Shown here one piece after another: positions 52,201 to 62,087 of a DNA stretch of 64,000 nt. Numbering within the stretch: the first letter of the stretch is position 1; each line of letters begins with the position of its first letter. Made by a program: the position numbers and the translations under genes. This DNA is from an uncultured Geobacteraceae bacterium (lineage in GTDB: Bacteria > Desulfobacterota > Desulfuromonadia > Geobacterales > Pseudopelobacteraceae). The stretch is taken from contig CAIUSO010000045.1 of NCBI GenBank assembly GCA_903901875.1, positions 40,930 to 104,929 of the forward strand. The letters run 5' to 3'. The notes below the pieces were generated by a model, which did not search any database, was not told the origin of the DNA, and saw only the letters and a list, made by a program, of their open reading frames with translations.

Positions 52201-52605
52201 CCCATAGCTGCCAAAAAGCCAAAGGTGAATGGGCCGGTACCGGTACCCCTCGCAGGTGGTGTCCCGTCATTTGTGTCGGTTAAAGGGCGTGACAGCGCAT
52301 TTTCCAAAGAAAAACCGGGGTGGGAACGGTATGCTGACGGGACCTATGATATTCGGCTCTATCGCCCTGCTGGGCAGATAACTGCGGTTCAGGTGCTTGC
52401 TGCGAAGGAAAAGGTGGTGGCGGATGCGTTTATGCGTCGGGTACTTACCGAGGTTACGGGGCGGAGTGAGTATGTACTTGCCTCCAGTGAGGAGAAACAG
52501 GGGTTTATACTTCAGCGAAACAAGATTGGTTCCCGTACCTGGTTGACCATCTACCGAAGTCAGTCTACCCACAAAATAGTAGCATTCGTGGTGCAAATGG
52601 AGTAA
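49216..52605 (+). CDS. Membrane-anchored protein with three receiver domains
   Basis: An 1129-residue protein. An N-terminal degenerate receiver-like fold (1-120) is followed by receiver 1 (LLVEDNFINQ; phosphoacceptor LVLMDWMMPRMDG; Lys in LAKPV), receiver 2 (LLVEDNLINQ; VLMDWMMPRMDG; VAKPA) and receiver 3 (LLVEDELSSQ; LLMDWLMPKGD; VVKPL; with an insertion after the first helix). The domains are joined by acidic-proline linkers with tandem repeats (PVIE, EPVP and NVD units). Near the C-terminus is a membrane helix (WVLLLTAFVVLCAVAGGWSL) and an extracytoplasmic domain (YDIRLYRPAGQITAVQVLAA). No DNA-binding or enzymatic output domain is visible. It is convergent with a hybrid kinase gene that likely phosphorylates it. 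Confidence 0.8.
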   Translation: MLSLLIISNNPVGSQLQSLVQPLVPGDVGLVSGFADGLSEILDNTPAVVIIQDRISGVTCEPIVRRVRQLLGDSSPVFIMAYGGTTPVAPLPGLFEITTDLDQSLESLTNEIGSYLKRLLDGEQVLPSPLPHPPSSPPPVIPAVNTEKKRFPRSPRVLLVEDNFINQKVTLTMLHNLDCRVELAPNGQKAIDALEQINYDLVLMDWMMPRMDGLEATALIRSSGSKVINRDVMIVALTSNTKPGDREKCLEAGMDDYLAKPVRKAQLGEILDVCMKDAVAEPVIEPVIEPVIEPVIEPIAEPVIEPVIEPIAEPVDAPPATEPSTPEQVFPVEQKLVLLVEDNLINQRIALMILNNLGCKVDVVPNGQKAITALERVNYHMVLMDWMMPRMDGVEATTLIRSPQSGVINHDVPIIALTSNTLPGDRERCLEAGMNDYVAKPATKAHMAEVIEKWLNNPHMLAPVTPEPEAVVEQADITTFWNPAEEPLPEAVTTVEVLPELPDTSPLEDVPAPPETEPVPASSTVELQATAVRKNYLAEVIERWRQEPVAPAVAAGEATELSSTPAVEEAPTEPVLEPVEPVLEPVPEPVPEPVPEPVPEPVPVPVAPAAPKLESLSPAAPPFTVTSDDIPDALPEIAGDTPEPDLSGNVDNVDNVDNVGALPVALPEQWKHSVLLVEDELSSQRDLLVTLKKLGYLGYLIDDDPIGESSTRLILNGLGCRVHVVSDIRQALQEMEWAWYDLLLMDWLMPKGDYREVISAIRNPESPILNHGVPIIGLTSLLMAEDRERCLWAGMDEYVVKPLYREEMARILEVWLGARAVEESSDSEEPECADEEVDGGDEEETLPPVVSPAGVPPSQPFFDLTSSQLSLLTAQAEVPSGDTASERAAATVEPIPAEREASVASLPVSPVTVGHPTGVSHQEIREPHSELLEEDFSSRTRAWVLLLTAFVVLCAVAGGWSLLKRKPVTVQPPPVVEKPSTPVVVSPPKSAAEKQPIAAKKPKVNGPVPVPLAGGVPSFVSVKGRDSAFSKEKPGWERYADGTYDIRLYRPAGQITAVQVLAAKEKVVADAFMRRVLTEVTGRSEYVLASSEEKQGFILQRNKIGSRTWLTIYRSQSTHKIVAFVVQME
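50059..50154. repeat. Eight 12-bp tandem repeats coding for P(V/I)(I/A)E units
   Basis: Eight consecutive 12-bp units based on CCGGTCATTGAA in the linker between receivers 1 and 2. Similar but separate short repeats occur at 50940-51020 (12-bp, EPVP units) and 51160-51190 (9-bp, NVD units). Confidence 0.85.
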
Positions 52606-52649
52606 CGGCGGTGTCTGCGAAGAACCGTTGCGTACGGTTACTTCTGAAA

Positions 52650-55600
52650 TTACCTGTCCAAGCTTTTCCTGACCGCTTCGATGGTCAGTGTGGTGATCCT
52701 GCCCAGTTCCGGCTGTAATCTTCTCACCGTTGCCATGTCGTTACCCAGGGCGGCTGTTTCAATTTCGTAGCAGATTTCTTTCAAGGCCGGCGTGCAGATG
52801 TTGGCTGCCAACCCTTTCATGGTATGGGCCTGAATACTGATTGCCTGGGTATCGTCTTCGGCGGCAAGCTGGCCCAGTAATTTCAGGTCTTCCGGTAGCT
52901 CAAGCAGCGCATCGCTCAGAATGCTTTCTGCAAAGTCACGGTCATCATCGAATACGCTGATCAGTTCGGCCTCATCGAACAGCAGCACTGTTTCTGAAGG
53001 ATTATTTAACGGTTCACTCACCGGGCTCTCCTCGCTGGTATCTTTTCGTAACCACTCTTCCAGTACTCTGGCCAGCTCATCTTTCCGAACCGGTTTCGCC
53101 AGATAGTCGTTCATGCCGGCTGCCAGGCAGGCTTCCCGGTCATTGGTCATGGCATTTGCAGTCATTGCTACTATTGGAACCTTGTGGTTCAGCACCGATG
53201 AGGTCTGGTCACGAATGGCGGCTGTTGCCTCCAAGCCATCCATCTCCGGCATCATGCAGTCCATGAAAACAAGGTCATAGTTTATCTGTTCCAAGGCCCG
53301 AACCGCTTCGCGGCCATCGGGGACCACGTCTGCCTGGTACCCCATCTTACCGAGCATACTCAAGGCAACCTTCTGGTTAATGACATTGTCTTCGGCCAGC
53401 AGGATGCGTACACTACCATTACTGCCATTGCCGGAAACCTGGTCGGCAGCAATATGTACTTCCGGTTTTTGCTGGCGGGATGGGATTTTTGTGGCAGGTG
53501 TCCCCACCGCCGCAGCGATACAATCATGGAGTTGTGCCCGGCGTACCGGTTTTGCCAGATACCCCCCAAAGCCCAGCTGCGACAGAGCAGCCGCATCTCC
53601 CCGGTTATCGGCGGCAATCATCATCACCAACGGCAGTGGTGCCAGTTGGGGGTCCGCCTTGATCCGCTGACCCAATTCCCGCCCCGTAATGTCAGCAATT
53701 TTTTCATCAATGAGAGCCAGTTGGAATGGCTTTGATCCGTTGACATTCCTGCGAAGCATGGCGAGGGCTGCCTCTCCATCGGGAGCCCATTCACTGAGGC
53801 ATCCCCACTGGTGGAGCTGGGTTGACACGAACGAGTTGTTGGTAATACTACCGGTAACCACCAGGATGTTCAAGCCGATGAATGCCCCATCGGCAGTGGC
53901 GGTTATCGGAGCGGGAACGGACTGTTTTGCCAGGCGGGCAGTGAACCAGAATGTGGAGCCCCTGCCCATTTCACTGGTCACTCCGATGGTTCCTCCCATC
54001 AACTCCACCAGCTGTTTGCAGATGGGAAGGCCCAATCCGGTGCCGCCATATTTGCGGGCCGTGCCTGATTCTGCCTGGGAGTAAGGGGAGAAAACGGCAT
54101 CGAGGCGATCCGGAGGGATGCCGATACCGGTATCACTGATCTCGAAAAGTATGGTGGCACTGTCATCAGAGTCAGATGTGAGGGATACACTGATGACGAT
54201 TTCACCCTCATGGGTAAATTTAAGCGCATTACCGACGAGGTTGATGATGATCTGGCGTAGCCTGCCCGAATCACCGATGAGAAAGAGCGGCACATTGGGG
54301 GCGATTCCGCTGAAAAGTTCAATCCCTTTGTCGGCGGCACGGAAGGCCAGTAGTTCTGTGGTATCTTCGATGGTCTGGCGAACATCAAAGTCCAGTAACT
54401 CCAGCTCAAGCTTGCCCGCTTCAATTTTGGAAAAATCAAGGATCTCATTGATGATGGAAAGCAGGTTCTCGGCACTCTTCCGGATAATGTCGGTGTACTC
54501 CAGCTGCTCCGTACTCAGGTGAGTATCAAGCAGCATATTGGCCATGCCGATGACACCGTTCATGGGGGTGCGGATTTCGTGGCTCATGGTGGCCAGAAAG
54601 CTGCTCTTTGCCTGGGTCGCCATTTCAGCCATGTTTTTGGCCTCAATGAGCTGGTCAAGGACCCGCCTCTTTTCTGTGACATCCTCCTTGACCGCCAGAT
54701 AGTTGGTAATGACCCCATTATCGTCAAAGAGGGGTGAAATGGTGGCAATCTCCCAGAACAGGGTGCCGTCCTTGGTTTTGTTAAGAACCTCACCGCTCCA
54801 GATATTACCCGATGAAATAGTGCTCCATAACCGGGTAAAAACCTCCGGTGGTGTCTGGCCGGCATTGAGGATACGGGGATTCTGTCCGATGGCCTCTTCG
54901 GCAGTATAGCCGGTAAGTTCGGTGAACTTCGGGTTGACAAATTCGATTAATCCCCGTGTATCGGTGATCAGGATGGTAACGGGACTCTGCTGGACGGCCC
55001 GTAACAGCTTACGCAATTCAAATTCATGCTCTTTCCGCGCGGTTATGTCACTCAGGATACCGTGCCAGAGGATGCTGCCATCCACCAGTCCCTGGGGGTG
55101 GGCACTGCCCGAATTCCACCGTATCTCGCCGGTGGGGAGTATGGTCCTGAACTGCTTCTCCCACGGCTGGAGTGTCCCCGCCGAATCCTGAATCGATTCC
55201 ATGACGTTGGCATAGTCATGGGGATGAATAAGAGTCAAAAACGGTGTGGCATCTTTGCTGACTTGCTCCGGTGTGAGCCCGTAGATCCTTTTAATGGCGG
55301 AGCTGGCATAGGGAAAACAACACTGACCATCGGGTAACATTCGAAACTGGTAGATCATCTCCGGTATCTGGCGGGAAAGGGACGTCAAGAGATCGTGGCT
55401 CTGTCTCAGCTTAAGTTCCAGAACCCTTTGTTCGTCAAAGTGTTGTTGCTGCTTTATTTCTGCCTCTGTGCGTTCGGTTATATCCTCGTGGCAGATAATC
55501 CCATAGGTAACGCCGTCAATCGGTACTGACGTAATTGTGCCCATAAAACGGTGCTGATGGTCGTTAAAGTAACAGGAGAATTCAGCATTGACCTTTTCCA

Positions 55601-55877
55601 GGGTGCCGTTAATAACATCCTTTGCCGACCCATAAAAAAGCCGGAGTTCCTCATTATCGCTCTTCAACAGATGGTGAATCGATTCAAGGGAGCTGAATCC
55701 CTGATTTAAAGCCCCCTCACCCCCCTTGCTTTGGGTGGCAAAGTCACGCCACGCACGGTTGCTCACAGTAATATCCCCCTGTTCATCGATAACGCATACC
55801 TGGGCACCCATCATATCAATGATGGCACTCAGCAGCTGATGCGGTATGTTACGGTGGATATCGGAGGCCAATGACAT
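52650..55877 (-). CDS. Hybrid sensor histidine kinase, BarA-like (PAS-HisKA-HATPase-REC-REC-Hpt)
   Basis: A 1075-residue kinase without membrane helices. Three PAS domains (about 15-140, 155-290, 295-415) end in [16 protein letters not shown] and VTEKRR. The phosphorylated histidine lies in [17 protein letters not shown]; the ATPase part has N box [15 protein letters not shown] and GTGLGLPI. The first receiver lacks the leading acidic pair ([10 protein letters not shown]) and is probably inactive; the second is complete ([22 protein letters not shown]). A C-terminal Hpt domain carries the second histidine ([11 protein letters not shown]). The receivers resemble those of the convergent three-receiver protein, suggesting a phosphorelay. 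Confidence 0.92.
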   Translation of the reverse strand: MSLASDIHRNIPHQLLSAIIDMMGAQVCVIDEQGDITVSNRAWRDFATQSKGGEGALNQGFSSLESIHHLLKSDNEELRLFYGSAKDVINGTLEKVNAEFSCYFNDHQHRFMGTITSVPIDGVTYGIICHEDITERTEAEIKQQQHFDEQRVLELKLRQSHDLLTSLSRQIPEMIYQFRMLPDGQCCFPYASSAIKRIYGLTPEQVSKDATPFLTLIHPHDYANVMESIQDSAGTLQPWEKQFRTILPTGEIRWNSGSAHPQGLVDGSILWHGILSDITARKEHEFELRKLLRAVQQSPVTILITDTRGLIEFVNPKFTELTGYTAEEAIGQNPRILNAGQTPPEVFTRLWSTISSGNIWSGEVLNKTKDGTLFWEIATISPLFDDNGVITNYLAVKEDVTEKRRVLDQLIEAKNMAEMATQAKSSFLATMSHEIRTPMNGVIGMANMLLDTHLSTEQLEYTDIIRKSAENLLSIINEILDFSKIEAGKLELELLDFDVRQTIEDTTELLAFRAADKGIELFSGIAPNVPLFLIGDSGRLRQIIINLVGNALKFTHEGEIVISVSLTSDSDDSATILFEISDTGIGIPPDRLDAVFSPYSQAESGTARKYGGTGLGLPICKQLVELMGGTIGVTSEMGRGSTFWFTARLAKQSVPAPITATADGAFIGLNILVVTGSITNNSFVSTQLHQWGCLSEWAPDGEAALAMLRRNVNGSKPFQLALIDEKIADITGRELGQRIKADPQLAPLPLVMMIAADNRGDAAALSQLGFGGYLAKPVRRAQLHDCIAAAVGTPATKIPSRQQKPEVHIAADQVSGNGSNGSVRILLAEDNVINQKVALSMLGKMGYQADVVPDGREAVRALEQINYDLVFMDCMMPEMDGLEATAAIRDQTSSVLNHKVPIVAMTANAMTNDREACLAAGMNDYLAKPVRKDELARVLEEWLRKDTSEESPVSEPLNNPSETVLLFDEAELISVFDDDRDFAESILSDALLELPEDLKLLGQLAAEDDTQAISIQAHTMKGLAANICTPALKEICYEIETAALGNDMATVRRLQPELGRITTLTIEAVRKSLDR

Positions 55878-56027
55878 GGGGTCCCTTTATGCTCGGAGCG
55901 TGTGCAACGGTCGTGTGTGATTACTGTGGAGTCTGACCTACCCAAAATAACCACTCTCGTTTATATACTTTTCCATCGTTCTCCGCAACGGGTACCTTAC
56001 CGGGAAAAAATAAAAGTCAGAAAATAA

Positions 56028-56897
56028 TTAACCTGTTGACGCCATGAGCCCTTCTTCGACGGAGGGGTAGCGGAGGGTGATCTTGAGCTTGTGCATCATG
56101 GCACTGTTATTTACTATTCTTGACTGGCTCACATAGGAGAACATCAGGGGGGTCATCCGTTGCCGCGCCTCATTCAGTGGTACACGGGGTTGACGTGGCA
56201 TACCGAGAGCATCGGCGCAGGCGTCAAAATAGGATGTCATGCTGGAGGGGTGACCATCACTGACATTGAAAATATCCCCGCCATTACCATGGATAGCAGC
56301 GGCACAGCAGACTGCAGCCAGATCATCGACGTGGATCCGGTTACTGGGACCTGACTCTTCTTCATTCAAGAGTGGTTGCCCCTGACTGATCTGCATGAGG
56401 GGGAGTCGTCCCGGACCGTAGATGCCGCTGACCCGAAGAATAACTACGGGGACACCGACATTCCGGCCATACTCAGAAAAAGCCGCTTCGGCATCGAGCC
56501 GCCGCTTACCCATGGCCGTTTCTGGACGTGTCGGCGATGTCTCTGTGACAACAGCACCGTCAGCTTCGCTGTACACAGACGTTGCACTCACATAGATAAT
56601 CTTCTCCGGTGTTCCGCCGTGTGACATCCGGGCAATAAAATTTCTGGCACGCTGGTCACTGGTGCCGCCCCCCGGTGGTGGTACCAGATAGAACAGGGTC
56701 TGCCCCGCCAGGTCCAGGGGGGGGAGAGTGGTTATGTCATCAAGAACCAGGGTCATGGTGGCAAAGCCGTTCGAGTCAAGGTACTCCGCACGTTGCGGGG
56801 AGCGGACCATACAGGTAACGCCAGTACCCGAATCCCGGTACTGCCGGGCGATACGTTCGCCACAATAGCCGCATCCGGCGATGAAAATCGTAGACAT
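56028..56897 (-). CDS. NAD(P)-dependent epimerase/SDR-like protein (YeeZ type)
   Basis: A 289-residue extended short-chain dehydrogenase. The nucleotide motif is IFIAGCGYCGERIARQYRDS; a YVSATSVYSEADG strand, LRVSGIYGPGRLPL and the NRIHVDDLAA region follow the YeeZ-like group. The usual catalytic Tyr-x3-Lys is not obvious (GKRRLDAE aligns there), so enzyme activity is uncertain. Substrate unknown. It lies 13 bp after a small gene on the same strand. Confidence 0.75.
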   Translation of the reverse strand: MSTIFIAGCGYCGERIARQYRDSGTGVTCMVRSPQRAEYLDSNGFATMTLVLDDITTLPPLDLAGQTLFYLVPPPGGGTSDQRARNFIARMSHGGTPEKIIYVSATSVYSEADGAVVTETSPTRPETAMGKRRLDAEAAFSEYGRNVGVPVVILRVSGIYGPGRLPLMQISQGQPLLNEEESGPSNRIHVDDLAAVCCAAAIHGNGGDIFNVSDGHPSSMTSYFDACADALGMPRQPRVPLNEARQRMTPLMFSYVSQSRIVNNSAMMHKLKITLRYPSVEEGLMASTG

Positions 56898-56910
56898 AAG
56901 GAACTCCGTG

Positions 56911-57177
56911 TCAGATCAGCATGGTTTTGGCTATGGGGCGCACCGCATCGGGCGCAGATTCCACGGCGGCAATCCGTTCCGCTTCAGTCATATATTTTTT
57001 GAGATATTTTTTTGCCAGTTTTCGGTTGCCGGCAATTGTCTCGGCCATTTTGCAGAGGATACCAACCGGTACACCATTACGAAATCCGCTCACCAATTTG
57101 GCAATTTCATTAATTCGTTCCTTCTCGGTCCAGGTTTTAAACAGTGCTGCCCCCAGATCGCCACTTCCTTCAAGCAT
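56911..57177 (-). CDS. Conserved-looking 88-residue protein, unknown
   Basis: Small helical soluble protein (GDLGAALFKTWTEKERINEI, VPVGILCKMAETIAGNRKLA, KYLKKYMTEAERIAAVE). ATG 57177 follows GGGAGG, a strong RBS. It lies just downstream of the pyruvate:ferredoxin oxidoreductase terminator and before the epimerase gene, same strand. Not recognised. Confidence 0.6.
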   Translation of the reverse strand: MLEGSGDLGAALFKTWTEKERINEIAKLVSGFRNGVPVGILCKMAETIAGNRKLAKKYLKKYMTEAERIAAVESAPDAVRPIAKTMLI

Positions 57178-57194
57178 ACAGTACCTCCCTAATT

Positions 57195-57222
57195 TAAAAA
57201 CCCCGCAGATTGCTCTGCGGGG
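57195..57222 (-). terminator. Rho-independent terminator of the pyruvate oxidoreductase operon
   Basis: On the reverse strand an 8-bp stem (CCCCGCAG / CTGCGGGG) with a short loop is followed by five T residues. It lies about 35 bp after the stop at 57256. Confidence 0.8.
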
Positions 57223-57255
57223 TTGGATACTACCATTTTGACTCTCTACTGACTA

Positions 57256-60200
57256 CTATTTCTCGTCGGTATCCCCGAAGTTCAGGGCCGCCAGTTTCTC
57301 ATAATAGGCGAAGTGGGCCTTGGTCCACTCACCGGCCTTTTTCATCAGTGCGCCGGCCTGTTCCGGGTTGGCCTTTTTCAGCATACGGTAGCGATTTTCT
57401 GCCCCGGTGTACTCTTCAAAGCTGATGGTAGCCGCCTTGCTGTCAAGCTGGAGCGGATTCTTCCGCTTCGCTGCCAGGGCCGGATTGTAACGGTACAGGG
57501 GCCAGTAGCCGGACTGTACGGCCCGTTTCTGGGCATCCACACCGGCGGTCATGTCAATGCCGTGGGCGATGCAGTGTGAGTAGGCAATGATCAGTGACGG
57601 ACCATCAAAGGCTTCCGCCTCAAGCATGGCTTTGACGCACTGGGCCGGGTTGGAAAGTGCCACGGTTGCCACGTACACCGAACCGTAGGACATGGCGATC
57701 ATGCCCAGATCTTTTTTAGATACCGGTTTGCCACCGGCAGCGAATTGGGCCACGGCACCCATGGGGGTGGATTTCGAAGCCTGGCCGCCGGTATTGGAGT
57801 ATACTTCTGTATCCAGAACGAACAGGTTGATATCCTTGCCCGACGCAATAACATGGTCCAGACCGCCGAAGCCGATATCATAGGCCCAGCCGTCACCACC
57901 GAAGCACCAGACCGATTTTTTCACCAGATAATCGACGATGGGGATCAGCAGCTTGGCTGTTGCATTGTCGCTTCCCTGGAGGAGGCCTTTTAACGTTTCA
58001 ACCCGGCTACGCTGGGCCTCTATGCCCGCTTGGCCGGACTGGTCGGCGGCGACCAGTTCGGAAAGAAGTGCTGCATTTCCGGCAAACGCTGCGTCATTGG
58101 CAAGGATAGCCACATAATCAAGGGCAGCTTTGCTGAACTGGTCCACGGTGAGGCGCATACCAAAGCCAAACTCGGCGTTGTCTTCAAACAGCGAGTTGGA
58201 CCATGCCGGTCCCCGTCCGTCCGCCCGCTTGGCGTAGGGGGTGGTGGGCAGGTTGCCGCCATAGATCGAGGAACAGCCGGTGGCGTTGGCAATGAGCATC
58301 CGGTCGCCAAACAGCTGGGTCAACAGCTTTAAATAGGGGGTCTCGCCACAACCGGCGCAGGCCCCGGAGAATTCAAACAGCGGGCGGACCAGCTGGTTGC
58401 TTCGCAGGGTATCCAGTTTGACCGTGGTTGGATCCACGTCGGGAAGGCCCAGGAAGAAGGCGAAGTTATCGGCTTCCGTGGCACGAAGTGGTGGCTGGAA
58501 GTGCATATCCAGCGCCTTGTGTCCCGAAACTTTTTTGTCCTTGGCCGGACAGTTGTGGGCACAGGCACCACAACCGGTGCAGTCTTCCGGTGCAACCTGG
58601 ATGGTGTACTTTTTGCCGGCCATTTCCGGGATTTTGCAGTCAACGGATTTGAAGGTTGCCGGGGCGGTTGCCAAGAGTGCTCCGTCGTATGCCTTGGAAC
58701 GGACAGCTGCGTGGGGGCAGACGAAGGAACAGATGCCGCACTGGATACAGAGCTTGTCGTCCCATACCGGGATATCGATGGCAATATTCCGCTTTTCGTA
58801 TTGGGATGTGGCCGTCGGGAAGGTGCCGTCGGCAGGCATTTTCGATACCGGCAGGCTGTCGCCCAGACCGGCCACGATGACTCCGGTGACCTCTTTGACG
58901 AAGGTCGGTGCCGTGCTGGAAACCGCATCGGCCATCTTCAATGTGCTACTGACCTTTTTCGGGACCGTGACTTCATAGAAGTTGTTCAGGCCCGCATCGA
59001 CGGCCTTGTAGTTCATTTCAAGAACCGCTTCACCCGCCTTACCGTAGGACTTCTTGATGGCACCCTTAATGGAAGCCACCGCATCCTTGAGGGGGATGAT
59101 GTTGGAAATTTTAAAGAACGCGGTCTGCATGATCACGTTGATACGTGGTCCCAGACCAATTTCGTTCCCCAGTTTGACACCGTCGATAACGAAGAACTTC
59201 AGTTTTTTGCCAATGATCTGCTGCTGAACTTCCGCCGGAATGGTGTCCCATACCTCTTCAGCCCCAAAGGGAGCGTTGAGCAGGAAGGTGGCACCGGTTT
59301 TGGCGCGGGCAAGCATATCGTATTTCTCAAGGAACGAGAAGTTGTGGCAGGCAACGAAATCGGCTTCCTGTACCAGGTAGGGAGCACGGATATAGCTCTT
59401 GCCGAAGCGGAGATGGGACGTGGTCATGGAACCGGCTTTTTTCGAGTCGTACACGAAGTAGGCCTGGGCATTGTTGCTGGTTTCTTCGCCAAGGATCTTG
59501 ATGGAGTTCTTGTTGGCACCAACGGTGCCGTCGGAACCGAGGCCGAAGAACATCGCCTCGTAGACGCCTGCCATGGGGTTTTTGTAAGAGTAGTCAACCT
59601 TGAGGCTGCAGTTGGTCACATCCTCTTCAATGCCGACCACAAATTTGTTTTTCGGTTTGGCCGCTTTCAGGTTGTCAAGCACCGCCTTGGCCATGGCGGG
59701 ATTAAATTCTTTGGATCCGAGGCCATAGCGGCCACCGACGATGACCGGATACCCTTCACACTTGAACTTACCCGATGCCATCGCTTCGCCGATGGCGGTA
59801 CGGACGTCCAGATACATCGGCTCGCCAAGGGCACCCGGCTCTTTGGTGCGGTCGAGGACGGCAATCTTTTTGACTGTTTTTGGCAGGGCCTTGATGAAGG
59901 CGTCAAGGGGGAAGGGGCGATAGAGACGGATCTTGACGACGCCGACCTTTTCACCGCTCTTGACCAGATTTTCAACGGTATCCTGAACCACATCGGCACC
60001 GGAACCCATGATGATCACAATCCGCTCGGCATCCTTGGCACCTGCGTAATCAACCAGTTTGTATTTACGGCCGGTCAGTTTACCAAACTTGTCCATCTCC
60101 TCCTGAACGATCTTCTCGCAGGCCGGATAGTAGGGATTGACCGTCTCACGCCCCTGGAAATAGACATCGGGGTTCTGGGCCGTACCGCGCATTACCGGCT

Positions 60201-60834
60201 TGTCGGGGGTCAGACCACGTGCCTTGTGATCGGCAACCAGTGTGTCATCGATCATGGCCCGCATCTCGTCAAAAGAGAGCTCTGTTACTTTCTGGACTTC
60301 GTGGGAGGTGCGGAAGCCGTCAAAGAAGTGCAGGAACGGCAGGCGGCTCCTCAGGGTGGATGACTGGGAAATCAGGGCGAAGTCCATGACCTCCTGGACG
60401 TTGTTGGAACAGAGAAAAGCCCAGCCGGTGGAACGACAGGACATGACGTCGGAATGGTCGCCAAATATTGACAGTGCCTGGGCGGCAATGGCGCGGGCCG
60501 AAACATGGAATACGGTGGAGGTAAGCTCGCCGGCAATCTTGAACATGTTGGGGATCATCAACAGCAGTCCCTGGCTGGCGGTGAAGGTTGTGGTGAGTGC
60601 ACCGGCCTGAAGTGCTCCGTGAACGGCACCGGCGGCGCCACCTTCGGACTGCATTTCAGCAACTGTCGGCACGTTGCCCCAGATATTCCTCTCGCCCATG
60701 GCGCTCTTGACATCGGAAATTTCGCCCATTACCGATGACGGGGTGATCGGGTATATGGCAATGACTTCATTGGTGGCGTGGGCCACGTGGGCGGCGGCGG
60801 TATTGCCGTCAATAGTAACCATCTTCTTGCTCAT
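57256..60834 (-). CDS. nifJ: Pyruvate:ferredoxin (flavodoxin) oxidoreductase, single-chain
   Basis: A 1192-residue homodimeric enzyme that interconverts pyruvate plus CoA with acetyl-CoA, CO2 and reduced ferredoxin, central to carbon flow in anaerobes. N-terminal YPITPSSVMGE is the conserved pyruvate-domain motif. Two 4Fe-4S motifs are present (CIQCGICSFVCP and CTGCGACAHNCP) and the thiamine diphosphate domain has GCAGCGETPY-type CxxC and GDGWAYDIGFGGLDH. ATG 60834 has a perfect RBS (GAGGAGG); the extension to 60864 is rejected. It follows recR by 36 bp. The long open frame antisense to it is a shadow. Confidence 0.95.
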   Translation of the reverse strand: MSKKMVTIDGNTAAAHVAHATNEVIAIYPITPSSVMGEISDVKSAMGERNIWGNVPTVAEMQSEGGAAGAVHGALQAGALTTTFTASQGLLLMIPNMFKIAGELTSTVFHVSARAIAAQALSIFGDHSDVMSCRSTGWAFLCSNNVQEVMDFALISQSSTLRSRLPFLHFFDGFRTSHEVQKVTELSFDEMRAMIDDTLVADHKARGLTPDKPVMRGTAQNPDVYFQGRETVNPYYPACEKIVQEEMDKFGKLTGRKYKLVDYAGAKDAERIVIIMGSGADVVQDTVENLVKSGEKVGVVKIRLYRPFPLDAFIKALPKTVKKIAVLDRTKEPGALGEPMYLDVRTAIGEAMASGKFKCEGYPVIVGGRYGLGSKEFNPAMAKAVLDNLKAAKPKNKFVVGIEEDVTNCSLKVDYSYKNPMAGVYEAMFFGLGSDGTVGANKNSIKILGEETSNNAQAYFVYDSKKAGSMTTSHLRFGKSYIRAPYLVQEADFVACHNFSFLEKYDMLARAKTGATFLLNAPFGAEEVWDTIPAEVQQQIIGKKLKFFVIDGVKLGNEIGLGPRINVIMQTAFFKISNIIPLKDAVASIKGAIKKSYGKAGEAVLEMNYKAVDAGLNNFYEVTVPKKVSSTLKMADAVSSTAPTFVKEVTGVIVAGLGDSLPVSKMPADGTFPTATSQYEKRNIAIDIPVWDDKLCIQCGICSFVCPHAAVRSKAYDGALLATAPATFKSVDCKIPEMAGKKYTIQVAPEDCTGCGACAHNCPAKDKKVSGHKALDMHFQPPLRATEADNFAFFLGLPDVDPTTVKLDTLRSNQLVRPLFEFSGACAGCGETPYLKLLTQLFGDRMLIANATGCSSIYGGNLPTTPYAKRADGRGPAWSNSLFEDNAEFGFGMRLTVDQFSKAALDYVAILANDAAFAGNAALLSELVAADQSGQAGIEAQRSRVETLKGLLQGSDNATAKLLIPIVDYLVKKSVWCFGGDGWAYDIGFGGLDHVIASGKDINLFVLDTEVYSNTGGQASKSTPMGAVAQFAAGGKPVSKKDLGMIAMSYGSVYVATVALSNPAQCVKAMLEAEAFDGPSLIIAYSHCIAHGIDMTAGVDAQKRAVQSGYWPLYRYNPALAAKRKNPLQLDSKAATISFEEYTGAENRYRMLKKANPEQAGALMKKAGEWTKAHFAYYEKLAALNFGDTDEK

Positions 60835-60870
60835 CTGTTTCCTCCTCTGTGGAATGTATGTCACTTCGGT

Positions 60871-61464
60871 CTATAGTTCGTTGCGCCCCTGCAATGCCCA
60901 TTGCACCGTGGCCGCGTCAACAAATTCAATGTCGCTCCCCAGCGGAATGCCATGGGCAAGGCGACTTATCTTCACTCCGGTCGGTTTCAGCAGCCGCGTC
61001 AGGTACAGTGCCGTTGCTTCCCCTTCGACGGTGAAGTTTGTGGCGATCACCACCTCCCGCACCGTGCCCTGTTCAACCCGTGCCACCAGTTCGGCAATTC
61101 TCAGATTGGCCGGCCCAATACCCGAAAGGGGAGAAATGGCCCCCTCCAGAACGTGGTATATTCCCTGGAAGGCGTTACTTCGCTCCAGTGCCATCAGATC
61201 CTGGGAATTTTCCACCACACAGATGGTGCCGCCATCACGGTTTCCCGAGCAGATATGGCAGGGATCGTTCTCCGTAATGGCAAAGCAGATAGAACAGGGG
61301 TGTACCCGGTCCCGCACTTCGCAGAGCGACTCCGATAACGCCGTAATATTCCGGGGCGACTTGAGGAGATGGAACGCCAGACGGAGCGCGGTACGCTCTC
61401 CCACGCCGGGCAATTTTTTCAGTTCCCCAACCAAACGCATCAACGAAGATGATTTTGTTAACAT
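60871..61464 (-). CDS. recR: Recombination mediator RecR
   Basis: A 197-residue repair protein acting with RecF and RecO to load RecA on gaps. Visible are the helix-hairpin-helix (LKKLPGVGERTALRLAFHLL), the four-cysteine zinc motif (CSICFAITENDPCHIC) and the Toprim domain (TICVVENSQDLMALE, EVVIATNFTVEGEATALYL). It follows ybaB and dnaX in the order common to many bacteria, and precedes the pyruvate oxidoreductase as recalled for Geobacter. Confidence 0.95.
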   Translation of the reverse strand: MLTKSSSLMRLVGELKKLPGVGERTALRLAFHLLKSPRNITALSESLCEVRDRVHPCSICFAITENDPCHICSGNRDGGTICVVENSQDLMALERSNAFQGIYHVLEGAISPLSGIGPANLRIAELVARVEQGTVREVVIATNFTVEGEATALYLTRLLKPTGVKISRLAHGIPLGSDIEFVDAATVQWALQGRNEL

Positions 61465-61716
61465 AAATTCCGATACAAATAAAACATTTTTTTAGTGTTA
61501 TAGCGAGGTTAAAAAAAGACCTGCTCCGCCCGGTAACAGGTGTGAAGTACCTGAAAACCGTGGAGGAGCATTAATGACGGAGTCTGTGCCAACCCTAAGC
61601 GGTCTGAAAATGCTGCATGGTGGTGAGGCCAAAATTAGCCGAACTAAAACATTTAATCAGAGTAAAGGGGGCCACGGATGAAATCTTGAAAAAGAGTTTA
61701 TAACTATCAATAATTA

Positions 61717-62031
61717 CTAAAAAAGTCCTGGGATGCTCATGCCGCCGGTAATTTTGGACATGGCGTCGCCCATTTCGGTGTGGACCTTTTTAAGCGCCTC
61801 GTTAGCAGCCGTCATAACAAGGTCTTGCAGCATTTCCACGTCGTTTGGATCTACCGCCTCTTTTTTTATTTCAAGTGAAAGTATCTCGTTTTTACCGTTC
61901 ACCGTTACCGTTACCGCGCCACCACCGGATGTTGCCACGGCGGTCTTTACATTGGCCTCTTCCTGCAATTTAGCCATTTTCTGCTGAATCATCTGGGCCT
62001 GCTTCATGATATTTGCCAATCCCTTTGACAT
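61717..62031 (-). CDS. YbaB/EbfC-family nucleoid-associated protein
   Basis: A 104-residue DNA-binding protein that forms tweezer-like dimers. The N-terminal helix (LANIMKQAQMIQQKMAKLQE) and VTVNGKNEILSLEIKKE strands are typical. It lies between dnaX and recR, its usual place. 252 bp separate it from recR, and no gene was found in that gap. Confidence 0.93.
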   Translation of the reverse strand: MSKGLANIMKQAQMIQQKMAKLQEEANVKTAVATSGGGAVTVTVNGKNEILSLEIKKEAVDPNDVEMLQDLVMTAANEALKKVHTEMGDAMSKITGGMSIPGLF

Positions 62032-62087
62032 CGTACCCTCCTCAGTATGCTCTGTAGTAGTATGTAATGTGATTGTTTCGGTAACTG

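Noticed and set aside
58501..60363. 620-codon open frame on the + strand
   Set aside because: It is antisense to the pyruvate:ferredoxin oxidoreductase gene, whose motifs are unambiguous; long antisense frames are common over GC-rich genes.
61465..61716. Possible RNA or small gene between recR and ybaB
   Set aside because: No stable hairpin, tRNA-like fold or coding frame with RBS was found; only a short T run (reverse strand) near 61510.
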